A stretch of DNA of 64,000 nucleotides from contig NZ_JAPEOZ010000001.1 in NCBI RefSeq assembly GCF_026340655.1, positions 2,356,001 to 2,420,000 on the forward strand, in the 5' to 3' direction. Position numbers and translations under genes: made by a program. Position 1 is the first letter of the stretch; every line of letters begins with the position of its first letter. This document shows positions 29,030-37,376 of the stretch, piece by piece. This DNA comes from Streptomyces sp. NBC_01275 (GTDB lineage: Bacteria; Actinomycetota; Actinomycetes; Streptomycetales; Streptomycetaceae). The notes beneath the pieces were generated by a model that ran no database searches, was not told the origin of the DNA, and saw nothing but the letters and a program-made list of their open reading frames with translations.

Positions 29030-29831
29030 CCCCGGTCTTTTCCCTCTCGGCCCGCTCCTGCTCGGCCTTCTCCTTCTCCGCCTGTTCCTTGACGGCCTGC
29101 GCAAGCGCCGCCTTCGCGGCCTTCTCGGCTTCCTTCTCGGCCTTCGCCGCGTCCGAGATCTGCCGCTTGGCGGCGGTCGCGTAGATGTCGACGTACTCCT
29201 GGCCGGAGAGCTTCATGATCTCGTACATGACCTCGTCGGTCACCGCGCGCAGAACGAACCGGTCGTGGTCCATGCCCTGGTAGCGGCTGAAGTCCAGCGG
29301 TCGGCCGATGCGGATGCCGGGCCTCATCAGCTTCGGCATCACCTGCCCCGGCGGCTGGATCTTCTCGGTGTCGATCATGGCGACCGGGATGACGGGCGCG
29401 CCGGTGGCGAGCGCCACGCGCGCGAGGCCGCCGGGCTTGCCCCGGTAGAGGCGGCCGTCGGGCGAGCGCGTGCCCTCCGGGTAGATGCCGAACAGCTCGC
29501 CGCGCTCCAGGACGTCGATGCCGCTCTTGATCGCGGCCTCGCCCGCGCCGCGTGCGCCGGAGCGGTCCACCGGGAGCTGGCCGACGCCCTTGAAGAAGGC
29601 CGCCGTCAGCCGGCCCTTCACTCCGGGCGTGGTGAAGTACTCGGCCTTCGCGATGAAGGTGACCTTGCGGTCGAGGACCGCGGGCAGGAAGAACGAGTCC
29701 GAGAAGGACAGGTGGTTGCTCGCCAGGATCGCGGCGCCCTCGGCGGGGATGTTCTCCAGACCTTCCACCCAGGGTCTGAAGGCGACCTTCAGCGGTCCTC
29801 CGATAGCGACCTTCATCGCGCCGTACAACAA
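29022..29831 (-). CDS. 1-acyl-sn-glycerol-3-phosphate acyltransferase-like protein (PlsC family)
   Basis: This protein of about 269 residues has the PlsC motifs NHLSFSD (catalytic NHx4D), FIAKAEYF, GIYPEGTRSPDG and IPVAMIDT. It transfers acyl groups to lysophospholipid-type acceptors at the inner membrane face. The last 60 residues are a Lys/Glu/Ala-rich coiled coil (KAEKEAEKAAKAAL). The TTG at 29831 was chosen because AGGAGG sits 7 nt upstream and gives the family N-terminus (LYGAMKVAIGGP); ATG 29855 overlaps that ribosome site. The stop is the first amber codon of a 9-bp repeat. Confidence 0.88.
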   Translation of the reverse strand: MLYGAMKVAIGGPLKVAFRPWVEGLENIPAEGAAILASNHLSFSDSFFLPAVLDRKVTFIAKAEYFTTPGVKGRLTAAFFKGVGQLPVDRSGARGAGEAAIKSGIDVLERGELFGIYPEGTRSPDGRLYRGKPGGLARVALATGAPVIPVAMIDTEKIQPPGQVMPKLMRPGIRIGRPLDFSRYQGMDHDRFVLRAVTDEVMYEIMKLSGQEYVDIYATAAKRQISDAAKAEKEAEKAAKAALAQAVKEQAEKEKAEQERAEREKTGEQ

Positions 29832-29982
29832 CCCAGTGCCTCCTGTATGTGTCATCAGACCTTATCCCGGGGCGGCTGCAAAGGCTCCGACGACCCTGGT
29901 CGGTGTCAGTGCGGTCGCGTACCGTGAACCACACGTCCCTCCGACGCAGACCACACCAAGACCAGACGAAGACAGGAGACCG

Positions 29983-30816
29983 ATGGTGCCGGTCCTTCCT
30001 GGAGCCGAGCCGTACCGCCATGAGGGCGGGGAGGTCGGGGTCCTCCTCTGCCACGGTTTCACCGGTTCCCCGCAGTCGCTGCGTCCCTGGGCGCGGTATC
30101 TGGCCGGGCAGGGCCTGACCGTCTCGCTGCCTCTGCTGCCGGGACACGGCACGCGCTGGGAGGACATGGCGCTCACCGGCTGGCAGGACTGGTACGCGGA
30201 GGTGGACCGCGAGCTGCGCGCCCTGCGGGACCGTTGCGCCCGGGTGTTCGTGGCCGGCCTGTCCATGGGCGGCGCGCTGGCGCTGCGCCTCGCCGCGAAG
30301 CACGGGGAGGGCGCGGGCGGCGCCGGATTCGGCGGCGGGGGCGGCGGCGGAGCCGCGGGCGGGGTCGAGGGCGTCATCGTCGTCAACCCGGCGAACAAGG
30401 TGCACGGTCTGTCCGCGTACGCCCTTCCGGTGGCCCGCCATCTCGTGCGGACGACGAAGGGGATCGCGAGCGACATCGCGAAGGAGGGCGCCGTGGAGAC
30501 CGGGTACGACCGGGTGCCGTTGCACGCGGCGCACTCCCTGCGGGCCTTCCTGCGGCAGGTCGACGGCGAGTTGCCGCAGGTGACCCAGCCGCTGCTGCTT
30601 CTGCACAGCGCGCAGGACCATGTCGTGCCGCCGGCCGACTCGGCCCGGATCCTCGGCCGGGTGTCGTCCACGGACGTGACCGAGATCCTCCTGGAACAGA
30701 GCTACCACGTGGCAACGTTGGACCTCGATGCGGACCGGATCTTCGAGGAGAGCTACGCGTTCATCGCCCGGATCGCGCCCAGTGTCGGCAAGGAAGGGAC
30801 GGCCGTAGGTGGCTGA
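29983..30816 (+). CDS. Alpha/beta hydrolase (carboxylesterase / monoacylglycerol lipase type)
   Basis: This 277-residue hydrolase has HGFTGSP (oxyanion hole), PLLPGHGTRWEDM, nucleophile elbow GLSMGGA (Ser about residue 92), the acid in HSAQDHVVPP and His in QSYHVATLD. This is the Est30/monoglyceride-lipase pattern. A Gly/Ala-rich insert (GAGGAGFGGGGGGGAAGG, about residues 109-126) lies between the elbow helix and the next strand. AGGAG precedes the ATG. The next gene overlaps its end by 8 nt, so both are probably one operon. The substrate is unknown. Confidence 0.9.
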   Translation: MVPVLPGAEPYRHEGGEVGVLLCHGFTGSPQSLRPWARYLAGQGLTVSLPLLPGHGTRWEDMALTGWQDWYAEVDRELRALRDRCARVFVAGLSMGGALALRLAAKHGEGAGGAGFGGGGGGGAAGGVEGVIVVNPANKVHGLSAYALPVARHLVRTTKGIASDIAKEGAVETGYDRVPLHAAHSLRAFLRQVDGELPQVTQPLLLLHSAQDHVVPPADSARILGRVSSTDVTEILLEQSYHVATLDLDADRIFEESYAFIARIAPSVGKEGTAVGG

Positions 30817-31570
30817 GCACGACTCCGACCGCGAGGACCGGGAGAACCGGGAGGAGCGGGACGGCCTGGATGCCCGGGAGGGTCACGAGCCGGAGGAGCA
30901 GAGCGTGCCCTTCGACGAGGAGGCCGCATGGGCGGCGATCGTCGCGGGGTACGGCGAGGAGCCCCCGGACCCGCCGGGCGCCAAACCGTTCAAGTCGGTC
31001 GAGGACCTTGCGCTCCTCGAACCGGAGACGAACGACGAGACGCTCGGCGCGAAGTCGGAATCCAGGAAGGACGCCGGAAAGACCTCCGGGAAAGACGCCG
31101 TCAAGACGTCCGACGGGCCCGACGGGCCCGACGAGCCCGGTGAGTCCAGTGAGTCCGGTGAGTCCGGTGAGCCCGGTGAGGAGAAAAGGGGGAAGGGGGA
31201 GAAGAAGGAGGAGCAGAATCCGGCCAAGCCGCTGGGCAGCTCCATCTCCTTCGCCCCCGGCGTCGGCCCGCGCGACTACACCACGCCCGAGCCGGCCGAC
31301 GAGGACTTCGACGAGGACGACGAGGGCCACTTCGTGCCCCCGGAGCCGCCGCCCCTGCCCGCCGCCGACACCACGGCCAAGTTCGCCTGGCTCGGGGTGA
31401 TCGGCGGACCGATCCTTCTGCTGATCGCGGTGCTGCTGGGCTGGGACATGACGTGGTGGCTGACGACGGTCGGCATCGGCGGCTTCCTCGGCGGCTTCGC
31501 CACCCTGGTGATGCGCATGCGCACGGACGACGAGGACGAGGGGGATCCGGGGCGGGGAGCGGTCGTCTAG
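30809..31570 (+). CDS. Acidic membrane protein of unknown function
   Basis: This 253-residue protein has a highly acidic, disordered N-terminal half (EDRENREERDG, repeated DGP/ESGE blocks at residues about 100-135). A short conserved segment follows (GSSISFAPGVGPRDYT, then a Pro-rich stretch), with two membrane helices at about residues 188-230 and an acidic tail. GTG 30809 overlaps the hydrolase stop. I do not recognise a functional family; similar proteins occur at this position in other streptomycetes. The repeated Gly/Ser/Glu codons (ggtgagtcc) form a short tandem repeat. Confidence 0.7.
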   Translation: MAEHDSDREDRENREERDGLDAREGHEPEEQSVPFDEEAAWAAIVAGYGEEPPDPPGAKPFKSVEDLALLEPETNDETLGAKSESRKDAGKTSGKDAVKTSDGPDGPDEPGESSESGESGEPGEEKRGKGEKKEEQNPAKPLGSSISFAPGVGPRDYTTPEPADEDFDEDDEGHFVPPEPPPLPAADTTAKFAWLGVIGGPILLLIAVLLGWDMTWWLTTVGIGGFLGGFATLVMRMRTDDEDEGDPGRGAVV

Positions 31571-32370
31571 GGCGGAGAGAGCGGTCGGTTCCGCCCGTCG
31601 GTCGGCAGGTCGGCCAGAGCCTGCACGCGCAGCGCGGCCAGCACCGGCAGATGGTCCGTGGCTGCCCGCAGGTCGGCTTCGGTGACGCCCTCGAGGCCGA
31701 GCGGCACCCCGCAGCCCAGTACCTCGACGCCCTTCGTAGCGAAGATCGCGTCGATCCGGCGGTCCGGACCGAGCTGCGGGAACGTGTGCTCGCCGCCCCA
31801 GGGAGCGGTCGCCCGGCAGTCCTGGAGGCTCTCGGCCAGCCGGCGGAAGGTCCGGCCGTCGGGGCGGTCGTTGAGGTCGCCGCCCGCGATCGCGTGGGGG
31901 ACGCCCATCCCGGCCAGCCGGTCGAGCAGCATGCCGCCCTGCTCGTACCGCTCGTCCTGTCGGAGGCTGAGATGACAGCTCAGTACGCCGAGCCGTGCGC
32001 CTCCGAACCGTACGACCGCCGTGGCGAAGCCCCGTCGGAACTGTCCCGGGGTGAGCGGAAGCAGCACGTCCGCCGTCCGCTCGACCGTCGCCCGCAGTGA
32101 GCACAGCAGCGCCGGGCCCGCGGCCGAGCCGCCGCCGGTGAGGATCACCAGCCCGGAGGCCGCGGCGAGCCGGGCGAGCTTCTTGCGCCAGCGGAAGAAG
32201 AGGGGGGCTTCTTGGACGAGGACCAGGTCGGGGGCGCAGGCGGCGATCACACGGGCGAGGGCGTCGGTGTCGTCGCGCATCGAGCGGATGTTGTAGCTGA
32301 GGACTCGGATGACGGCCGAACCGTCTGATTCGGTCCGGGAGTTGGGCAGCAGCGGGGTCGAGGTCGCCAT
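31567..32370 (-). CDS. Endonuclease/exonuclease/phosphatase family protein
   Basis: This protein of about 267 residues shows EEP-fold motifs: VLSYNIRSM, LVLVQEA (metal Glu), LSCHLSLR, AGGDLNDRPDG and ATDHLPVLA (catalytic His). The family includes DNases, sphingomyelinases and inositol phosphatases, so the substrate cannot be called. It lacks a signal peptide and is probably cytosolic. ATG 32370 is used; two further ATGs lie upstream. Its stop overlaps the convergent upstream gene by 4 nt. Confidence 0.82.
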   Translation of the reverse strand: MATSTPLLPNSRTESDGSAVIRVLSYNIRSMRDDTDALARVIAACAPDLVLVQEAPLFFRWRKKLARLAAASGLVILTGGGSAAGPALLCSLRATVERTADVLLPLTPGQFRRGFATAVVRFGGARLGVLSCHLSLRQDERYEQGGMLLDRLAGMGVPHAIAGGDLNDRPDGRTFRRLAESLQDCRATAPWGGEHTFPQLGPDRRIDAIFATKGVEVLGCGVPLGLEGVTEADLRAATDHLPVLAALRVQALADLPTDGRNRPLSPP

Positions 32371-32469
32371 GCGGATCAACATACGACGAAGCCCGCCGAC
32401 CCCGGGGCGGGGCACGGCGGGCTCATCACCTGCGGAAGCAGGCTCGTCACCTACGGCGGATCAAGCCGG

Positions 32470-33423
32470 TCACATGATCGGGTCGGGCTCCCGTGCCAGG
32501 TCCGCCGCGCCGACCAGCCCGGCCTTGTTGCCCAGCTGGGCGGCGATGACGTCGGCGACCGGGCGCCAGTTGCCGCCGACCAGCCAGCGCTTGTAGGACT
32601 TGCGGATCGGGTCGAGGACCAGTTCGCCCTCGTCGGAGAGGCCGCCGCCGACGATGAAGGCGGACGGGTCGAAGAGGGAGGCGAGGTCGGCGAGACCGGC
32701 GCCGGCCCAGCGGGCGAGCTCGCGGTAGGAGTCGACCGCGACCGGGTCGCCCTGGCGGGCGGCCATGGAGATGTGCTTGCCCTCGATGCCGTCGGGGGTG
32801 CCGTCGCCCAGGCCCAGCAGGGTCTCCGCGTGCTCCGGGGTGGCGTTGGCGCGCTGCTTGGCGTAGCGCACGAGGGCACGTCCGGACGCGTACTGCTCCC
32901 AGCAGCCCTGTGAGCCGCAGCCGCACAGCAGGCCGTCCGGCACCATGCGGATGTGGCCGAACTCGGCGGCGACGCCGAAGTGGCCGCGGCGCAGCTTGTT
33001 GCCGATGATGATGCCGCCGCCGAGGCCGGTGCCGAGGGTGATGCAGATGACGTTGCGGTGGCCCTTGCCGGCGCCGAACTTGTACTCGCCCCAGGCCGCG
33101 GCGTTGGCGTCGTTCTCCACGACGACCGGGAGGCCCACGCGGGCCTCGACCTTCTCCTTCAGCGGCTCCTGGCGCCAGTCGATGTTGGGTGCGAAGTAGA
33201 CCGTCGAACGCTGACGGTTGACGTAGCCGGCGGCGCCGATGCCCACGCCCACGATGTCGTGTCCGGCGCGCGCGCCCTCCACCGCCGAGGCGATGGCGTC
33301 CACGATGGCCTCCGGCGTGGTGGGGGTCGGCACCTTGAAGGTCGAGAGGATGTTGCCTTCCTCGTCGACCACGCCGGCCGCGATCTTCGTGCCGCCGATG
33401 TCGACGCCGATGGTGAGTCCCAT
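32470..33423 (-). CDS. glkA: ROK-family glucokinase
   Basis: This 317-residue enzyme has the phosphate-binding DIGGTK near its N-terminus, VENDANAAAWGE with the catalytic Asp, TLGTGLGGG, and the ROK zinc motif GHIRMVPDGLLCGCGSQGCWEQYASG (written in part: CGCGSQGCWE). It phosphorylates glucose with ATP. In S. coelicolor, GlkA also mediates glucose repression. Length and neighbours match that gene. The flanking DUF5304-like gene upstream is on the same strand but separated by a repeat-filled gap, so glkA probably has its own promoter. Confidence 0.96.
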   Translation of the reverse strand: MGLTIGVDIGGTKIAAGVVDEEGNILSTFKVPTPTTPEAIVDAIASAVEGARAGHDIVGVGIGAAGYVNRQRSTVYFAPNIDWRQEPLKEKVEARVGLPVVVENDANAAAWGEYKFGAGKGHRNVICITLGTGLGGGIIIGNKLRRGHFGVAAEFGHIRMVPDGLLCGCGSQGCWEQYASGRALVRYAKQRANATPEHAETLLGLGDGTPDGIEGKHISMAARQGDPVAVDSYRELARWAGAGLADLASLFDPSAFIVGGGLSDEGELVLDPIRKSYKRWLVGGNWRPVADVIAAQLGNKAGLVGAADLAREPDPIM

Positions 33424-33507
33424 GAATCCCTCAGTTTCGGTCGAGCCCCGCTACGGCCAACCGTACCCGAGGCCCTGCCGTCGGATTCGCGTCGCCGGAC
33501 AGGCGGG

Positions 33508-33632
33508 AGTCCCGGAGCAGGGGCGCGACGGGGGTTCTGAAGCCGGGGCGTGAGGGGAGTTCTGGAGCTGGGGCGCGACGGAGGTTCTGGAACAGGTGCG
33601 CGACGGGGTTCTGGAACGGAGGCACGAGGGCC
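33508..33632. repeat. Degenerate ~25-bp tandem repeat upstream of glkA
   Basis: About five diverged copies of a unit like gttctggaacaggtgcgcgacg follow each other with a 24-26 bp period. The array sits in the 210-nt gap between the acidic DUF5304-like gene and glkA. It is not coding in a consistent frame. Confidence 0.7.
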
Positions 33633-33633
33633 G

Positions 33634-34185
33634 TCAGTCGAGATCGATGCGCTGGCCCGGTCCGGCGCCCTCGCCGCCCTCGCCGAAGCCCCGGCCGCCC
33701 TTGGTCGGGCCGGTGGGGTTGTTCGGGTCGGCCGGGTCGCTCGTGCGGGCGGTCCAGCGCTGTTCCTGGGCCTGGACGGCGGAGCGGTAGGCGGCGAGGA
33801 GTTCGGTGCCGGCCGCGGCCAGGTGGTCGAAGACGTCCGGGTTGCGCTCGATGACGGGCTCGACGGCAGCCTTGGCCTGCTGGACGACCTGGCGCACGAC
33901 CTGCTGGGCCGCGGGTCCGGCGACCGCGCCGAGGAGCGGGGACTGGATGCCGGACAGCCGGTCGGCGACGCTGTCGACGAGCTTGCGCAGCTCCTCGGCG
34001 GCCGAGCCGGGCGGCGGGGCGTGCTGAGCGCGGCGGCGGGCCTTCTCCGCGGCCAGGTCCTCGGCACAGGCGGTGGCCCAGGCGTCGGCGTCGGTCGCGT
34101 GAAGCTCCTCGTCGACGGCCTCGTCGTGGGTCTCGTCCACGGTCTCTTCCCCGGCGGCGTCGGGCGTGGGGCGCTCTTCGCTCAT
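33634..34185 (-). CDS. DUF5304-like acidic protein of unknown function
   Basis: This 183-residue protein has an acidic Glu/Asp/Thr-rich N-terminus (residues 1-40), a helical middle (AWATACAEDLAAEKARRRAQ; SGIQSPLLGAVAGPAAQQVVRQVVQQAKAAVEP) and a Gly-rich tail. It resembles the Streptomyces DUF5304 group that precedes glkA; in S. coelicolor the neighbouring ORF has been linked to glucose repression (recalled, not tested here). No membrane helix or catalytic motif is seen. Confidence 0.65.
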   Translation of the reverse strand: MSEERPTPDAAGEETVDETHDEAVDEELHATDADAWATACAEDLAAEKARRRAQHAPPPGSAAEELRKLVDSVADRLSGIQSPLLGAVAGPAAQQVVRQVVQQAKAAVEPVIERNPDVFDHLAAAGTELLAAYRSAVQAQEQRWTARTSDPADPNNPTGPTKGGRGFGEGGEGAGPGQRIDLD

Positions 34186-34294
34186 GACGGACTCCTGACG
34201 ACTGCGGCTGGCTCCTACTGGCTCCCGCCGGCTCCTGCACTACGCGCGCACTACGGCTCGTCTCTACGACGTTACCCGAACGGCGGTACGTCGT

Positions 34295-35473
34295 TCACCT
34301 CGTCCGCGGCCACAGACCGGGGTCCGGCGCGAACCGGACGCACAGCTCTCCGTCGCGCAGGGCCGCGCCGTCGACGGTGCAGCGGCGCAGGGCGGAGGGC
34401 AGCGCGACGATGCGGCGGAACGGCCCGGCGCTGACGACGAGTTCGTCGCCGCGCCGGATGAGGTCGAGCTCGTCGCGTATGGCGCCGGGCAGGGGGACGT
34501 GCCAGACGAGGACGCCGTCGTCCGCGAGCCGGTCGGCGACGGGCCACTCGACCGGGGTGGCCGCCGGGTTGACGCCGGGGACGGCGAGCGCGGCGAGGTC
34601 GTCGGCGCCGCGGGGGTCGTGGCCGAGGTGGGCCACGGTCTCCGCCTCGCCCCACTCGCCGAGTGCCTTGCGCTGCTGGGCGACGAGCCGCCCGAGCAGA
34701 CCGTCTGCGTCGGCGTCGGCGTCGGCGGCCGTCTCCGGCAGGACGCGGTTGGCGAGGAGTGACTCGACGGGCAGGGCGCGCAGGGCGAGGCCGAGACGGG
34801 CGTCGCGGACGGCGTCGGCGCCGGCCGGTCCCGGCTCGGCGACCAGGCGTACGGCGGTGTTCCGGTCGGCGAGGACGGCCTCGACGGCGGCCAGCTCCAC
34901 GTCCCAGCGGGCGGTCGTCTCGTACAGCCACTCGGCGGGCATGGGCACGCCGGCCAGGCGGCCGAGGACGGGGCGCAGGGCGCGGGCGGCCTGGCGTTCC
35001 GGCGGGAGCAGACGGCGCAGGTAGCGGCGCAGCTCCTCGGGGAGGGCGAGGAGGGCGAGGGCCTGCGGGGTGGGCGGGAGGTCGACGACGAGGAGGTCGT
35101 GCGCCTCGGCGAGGGCGGCGTCCCGCAGCGCGCGCAGCAGGGTCAGCTCCTCGGCGCCGGGGAGGGGGGTGACCTCCTCCGGGTCGAGCCGGGAGGCGCC
35201 GAGCAGGTCGAGGACGGTGGAGGCGCGGTCCTGGAATCCGGCGAGGTCGTCCCGGAAGCCGGCGGTGGCGTCGGGCCGCCAGGCGGTGAGCTGCGGGGTG
35301 ATCCGCACCGGCGCGGGCCCCGTCCGCGCCCCGAGCGCCGCGCCGAGCGTGTCGGTGCGGTCGGCGCTGAGAACGAGGGTCTTGGTCCCCTCGCCGGCGG
35401 CCCGCAGAGCAGTGGCCGCAGCGACGGTCGTACGGCCGCTGCCGCCCGGGCCGGTGATCAGGAGGGTGCGCAT
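34295..35473 (-). CDS. ArsA/GET3-like ATPase
   Basis: This 392-residue P-loop ATPase has the deviant Walker A GPGGSGRTTVAAATA at residues 8-22, a switch-like DLLVVDLPPTPQALALL segment, and a C-terminal beta-rich ArsA_HSP20-type domain (about residues 300-390). Actinobacterial ArsA-like proteins are single-domain and are not tied to arsenic; M. tuberculosis has one at the same relative position (Rv2184c). The partner is unknown. It is followed by short tandem repeats rather than an ars operon. Confidence 0.85.
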   Translation of the reverse strand: MRTLLITGPGGSGRTTVAAATALRAAGEGTKTLVLSADRTDTLGAALGARTGPAPVRITPQLTAWRPDATAGFRDDLAGFQDRASTVLDLLGASRLDPEEVTPLPGAEELTLLRALRDAALAEAHDLLVVDLPPTPQALALLALPEELRRYLRRLLPPERQAARALRPVLGRLAGVPMPAEWLYETTARWDVELAAVEAVLADRNTAVRLVAEPGPAGADAVRDARLGLALRALPVESLLANRVLPETAADADADADGLLGRLVAQQRKALGEWGEAETVAHLGHDPRGADDLAALAVPGVNPAATPVEWPVADRLADDGVLVWHVPLPGAIRDELDLIRRGDELVVSAGPFRRIVALPSALRRCTVDGAALRDGELCVRFAPDPGLWPRTR

Positions 35474-35507
35474 GAGGGTGAACGGTAACCGAGGTCGGAC
35501 GGGGTCC

Positions 35508-35573
35508 CCGACCTACGTGTACCCGCTTCCCGACCTACGCGTTCCCGCTTCCCGACCTACGTGTACCCGCTCC
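35508..35573. repeat. 22-bp tandem repeat, three copies
   Basis: cccgacctacgtgtacccgctt is repeated at 35508, 35530 and 35552 with one or two changes. Diverged copies of the tgtacccgct core continue to about 35636. The array is non-coding, between the ArsA-like and SRPBCC genes. Confidence 0.85.
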
Positions 35574-35644
35574 CGGACGTGCCTGTACTGGCTGCCCGGC
35601 CGACGTGTACCCGCTGTGCGGCCGACCCGTACCCGCCGCGCGGC

Positions 35645-36121
35645 CTACTTCTCGGCCGTCTCGGTCCCCGGCTCCGTGCCCGTCTCCCCCGACTCCACGC
35701 GCTTCTTCAGGCCCGCCAGCGCACGGTCGATGATGACCTTCTCGGCCTTGCGCTTGATCATGCCCAGCATGGGGATCTTGACGTCGACGGTGAGCTGGTA
35801 GGTGACCTCGGTCGCCCCGGCGCCGGCCGGCCTGAGGAGGTAGGAGCCGTCGAGCTGGCGCAGCATCTGGGACTTGACCAGGGTCCAGGACACCTCGTTG
35901 GCGCCGGTCCACGTGTAGCCCAGGGTCTGGTCGTCCTTGATGGCGCCGGCGTCCATGACGAGGCGGACCTGTTCGGCGCGGCCCTGTGCGTCGGTCTTGA
36001 GGACCTCCGCCTCCTTCACTTCGCCGGTCCAGTCCGGATAGCGGGCGAAGTCGGCGATCACCGCCATGACGTCGGCCGGTGCCGCCTCGATCGTGATGCT
36101 CGAGCTGGTGTGTTCCGCCAT
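35645..36121 (-). CDS. SRPBCC (START-fold) family protein
   Basis: This 158-residue protein has the helix-grip fold pattern ITIEAAPADVMAVIADFARYPDWTGEVKEAEVL, outlined here as residues 9-41, and a C-terminal long helix (MIKRKAEKVIIDRALAGLKKRVE). Members bind lipids, sterols or polyketides, or act as cyclases. The M. tuberculosis orthologue by position is Rv2185c. GGAGGAGC precedes the ATG. No enzyme context is adjacent, so a lipid-binding role is inference. Confidence 0.85.
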   Translation of the reverse strand: MAEHTSSSITIEAAPADVMAVIADFARYPDWTGEVKEAEVLKTDAQGRAEQVRLVMDAGAIKDDQTLGYTWTGANEVSWTLVKSQMLRQLDGSYLLRPAGAGATEVTYQLTVDVKIPMLGMIKRKAEKVIIDRALAGLKKRVESGETGTEPGTETAEK

Positions 36122-36266
36122 CGCGGGGGCTCCTCCAGATGCGGGCCGGTAAGGGAGAGAGAGGACACCGTGCGCCGAACGTGCGCACGTGTGTGCAGCG
36201 TGAAGGCTACCGCGCACCCGGCCGGCCGCCTTCACCGCCGTCACCGGGCGGTCGGCCTGGGGATCG

Positions 36267-37064
36267 TCACCACTCCAGCGCCCACGGCTTCCCGCTCCCC
36301 GCGAAGTGCCCCACGTTCACGCACTCGGTCGCCCCGATCCGCATCCGCCGGGCGAGCGGCTGGTGGACGTGGCCGAACAGCGCGTAGCGGGGCCGGGTCC
36401 GGCGGATGGCCTCCAGCACCGCACGACTGCCCCGTTCGAAACGGCGCGCCACGGTGTCGTAGACGAGTTCCGGCACCTCCGGCGGGATGTGGGTGCAGAG
36501 CACGTCCACCTCGCCGACCGCCTCGATCTTCGCCGCGTACTCCTCGTCGCTGATCTCGTACGGGGTGCGCATGGGCGTCTTCAGTCCGCCGCCCACGAAG
36601 CCGAAGACCAGGCCCCCGATCTCCACCCGTTCGCCGTCCAGGACGGTGGTGCCGGGCCTGGCGTACTCCGGCCACAGCTGCGGGATGTCGACATTGCCGT
36701 AGGTGGCGTACGTCGGGGTCGGGAACGCGGCGAACAGTTCGGCGTACTGCTTGCGCACCGCCCGCTCGATGTGGGTGAACCGGTCGCCGCCGATGCCGCC
36801 CCACAGCCGGGCGCCGAGCTCGCGCGCCTCCTCGAAGCGGCGGGCGGTGCGCAGGGCCACGATCCGGTGGGCGTTCTCCACGCCGAACAGGTCGGGGAAG
36901 ATCCCGCGGGAGTGGTCGGCGTAGTCCAGGAAGAGGACGAGGTCGCCCAGACAGATCAACGCGTCGGCGCCCTCTCCGGCCCGGGCCAGATCGCGCGCGT
37001 TGCCGTGCACGTCGCTGACCACGTGGATGCGGGTCCTGCCGTTACCGGGGGGTGTGGATGCCAT
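36267..37064 (-). CDS. Metallophosphoesterase
   Basis: This 265-residue calcineurin-like phosphoesterase has VVSDVHGNARDL, LICLGDLV, YGNVD, TH(I)PPE and FGHVHQP. Together these give the full di-metal site (D-x-H, GD-x, GN-D, H, GH-x-H). The substrate could be a phosphomonoester or a cyclic nucleotide. The start was set at ATG 37064; no strong ribosome site is seen. It diverges from the acyl-CoA synthetase gene across a 312-nt gap that holds no convincing ORF. Confidence 0.88.
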   Translation of the reverse strand: MASTPPGNGRTRIHVVSDVHGNARDLARAGEGADALICLGDLVLFLDYADHSRGIFPDLFGVENAHRIVALRTARRFEEARELGARLWGGIGGDRFTHIERAVRKQYAELFAAFPTPTYATYGNVDIPQLWPEYARPGTTVLDGERVEIGGLVFGFVGGGLKTPMRTPYEISDEEYAAKIEAVGEVDVLCTHIPPEVPELVYDTVARRFERGSRAVLEAIRRTRPRYALFGHVHQPLARRMRIGATECVNVGHFAGSGKPWALEW

Positions 37065-37376
37065 GTCGATCAAGGGTAGGCGTGTGCGGCATACGTGAAC
37101 AGTGGTGACCGCCCTTGCGGTTACTGGCCAGTGACTTAGGGCGTGGACTACTGTGCGCGAGGAAACACCCATCTGTGTGACGCGGCGAACATCTCGCCGG
37201 GACCCCCTGTCGAAGAAGCCATACCGGCGGGTAACGTCCGCGCAGTCCAGTCGTGCTCAGGAATTCAACCAGTGGCCTCCCGCCGCCGGGAGACCCCGGA
37301 GCACCGCCCGAGCCTTGGACCGCACCGTCGCAGCACACAACGTCGTGGCGCCGGCGCCCTATGAGGAGCAGCAGTC

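Noticed and set aside
34295..35473. Arsenic resistance locus based on the ArsA-like ATPase
   Set aside because: No arsR, arsB, arsC or arsD genes are nearby. ArsA-like ATPases at this position are common in actinobacteria.
37065..37376. Small gene or riboswitch in the 312-nt gap before the acyl-CoA synthetase
   Set aside because: Short frames here have no ribosome site or conserved look, and no riboswitch core was recognised.
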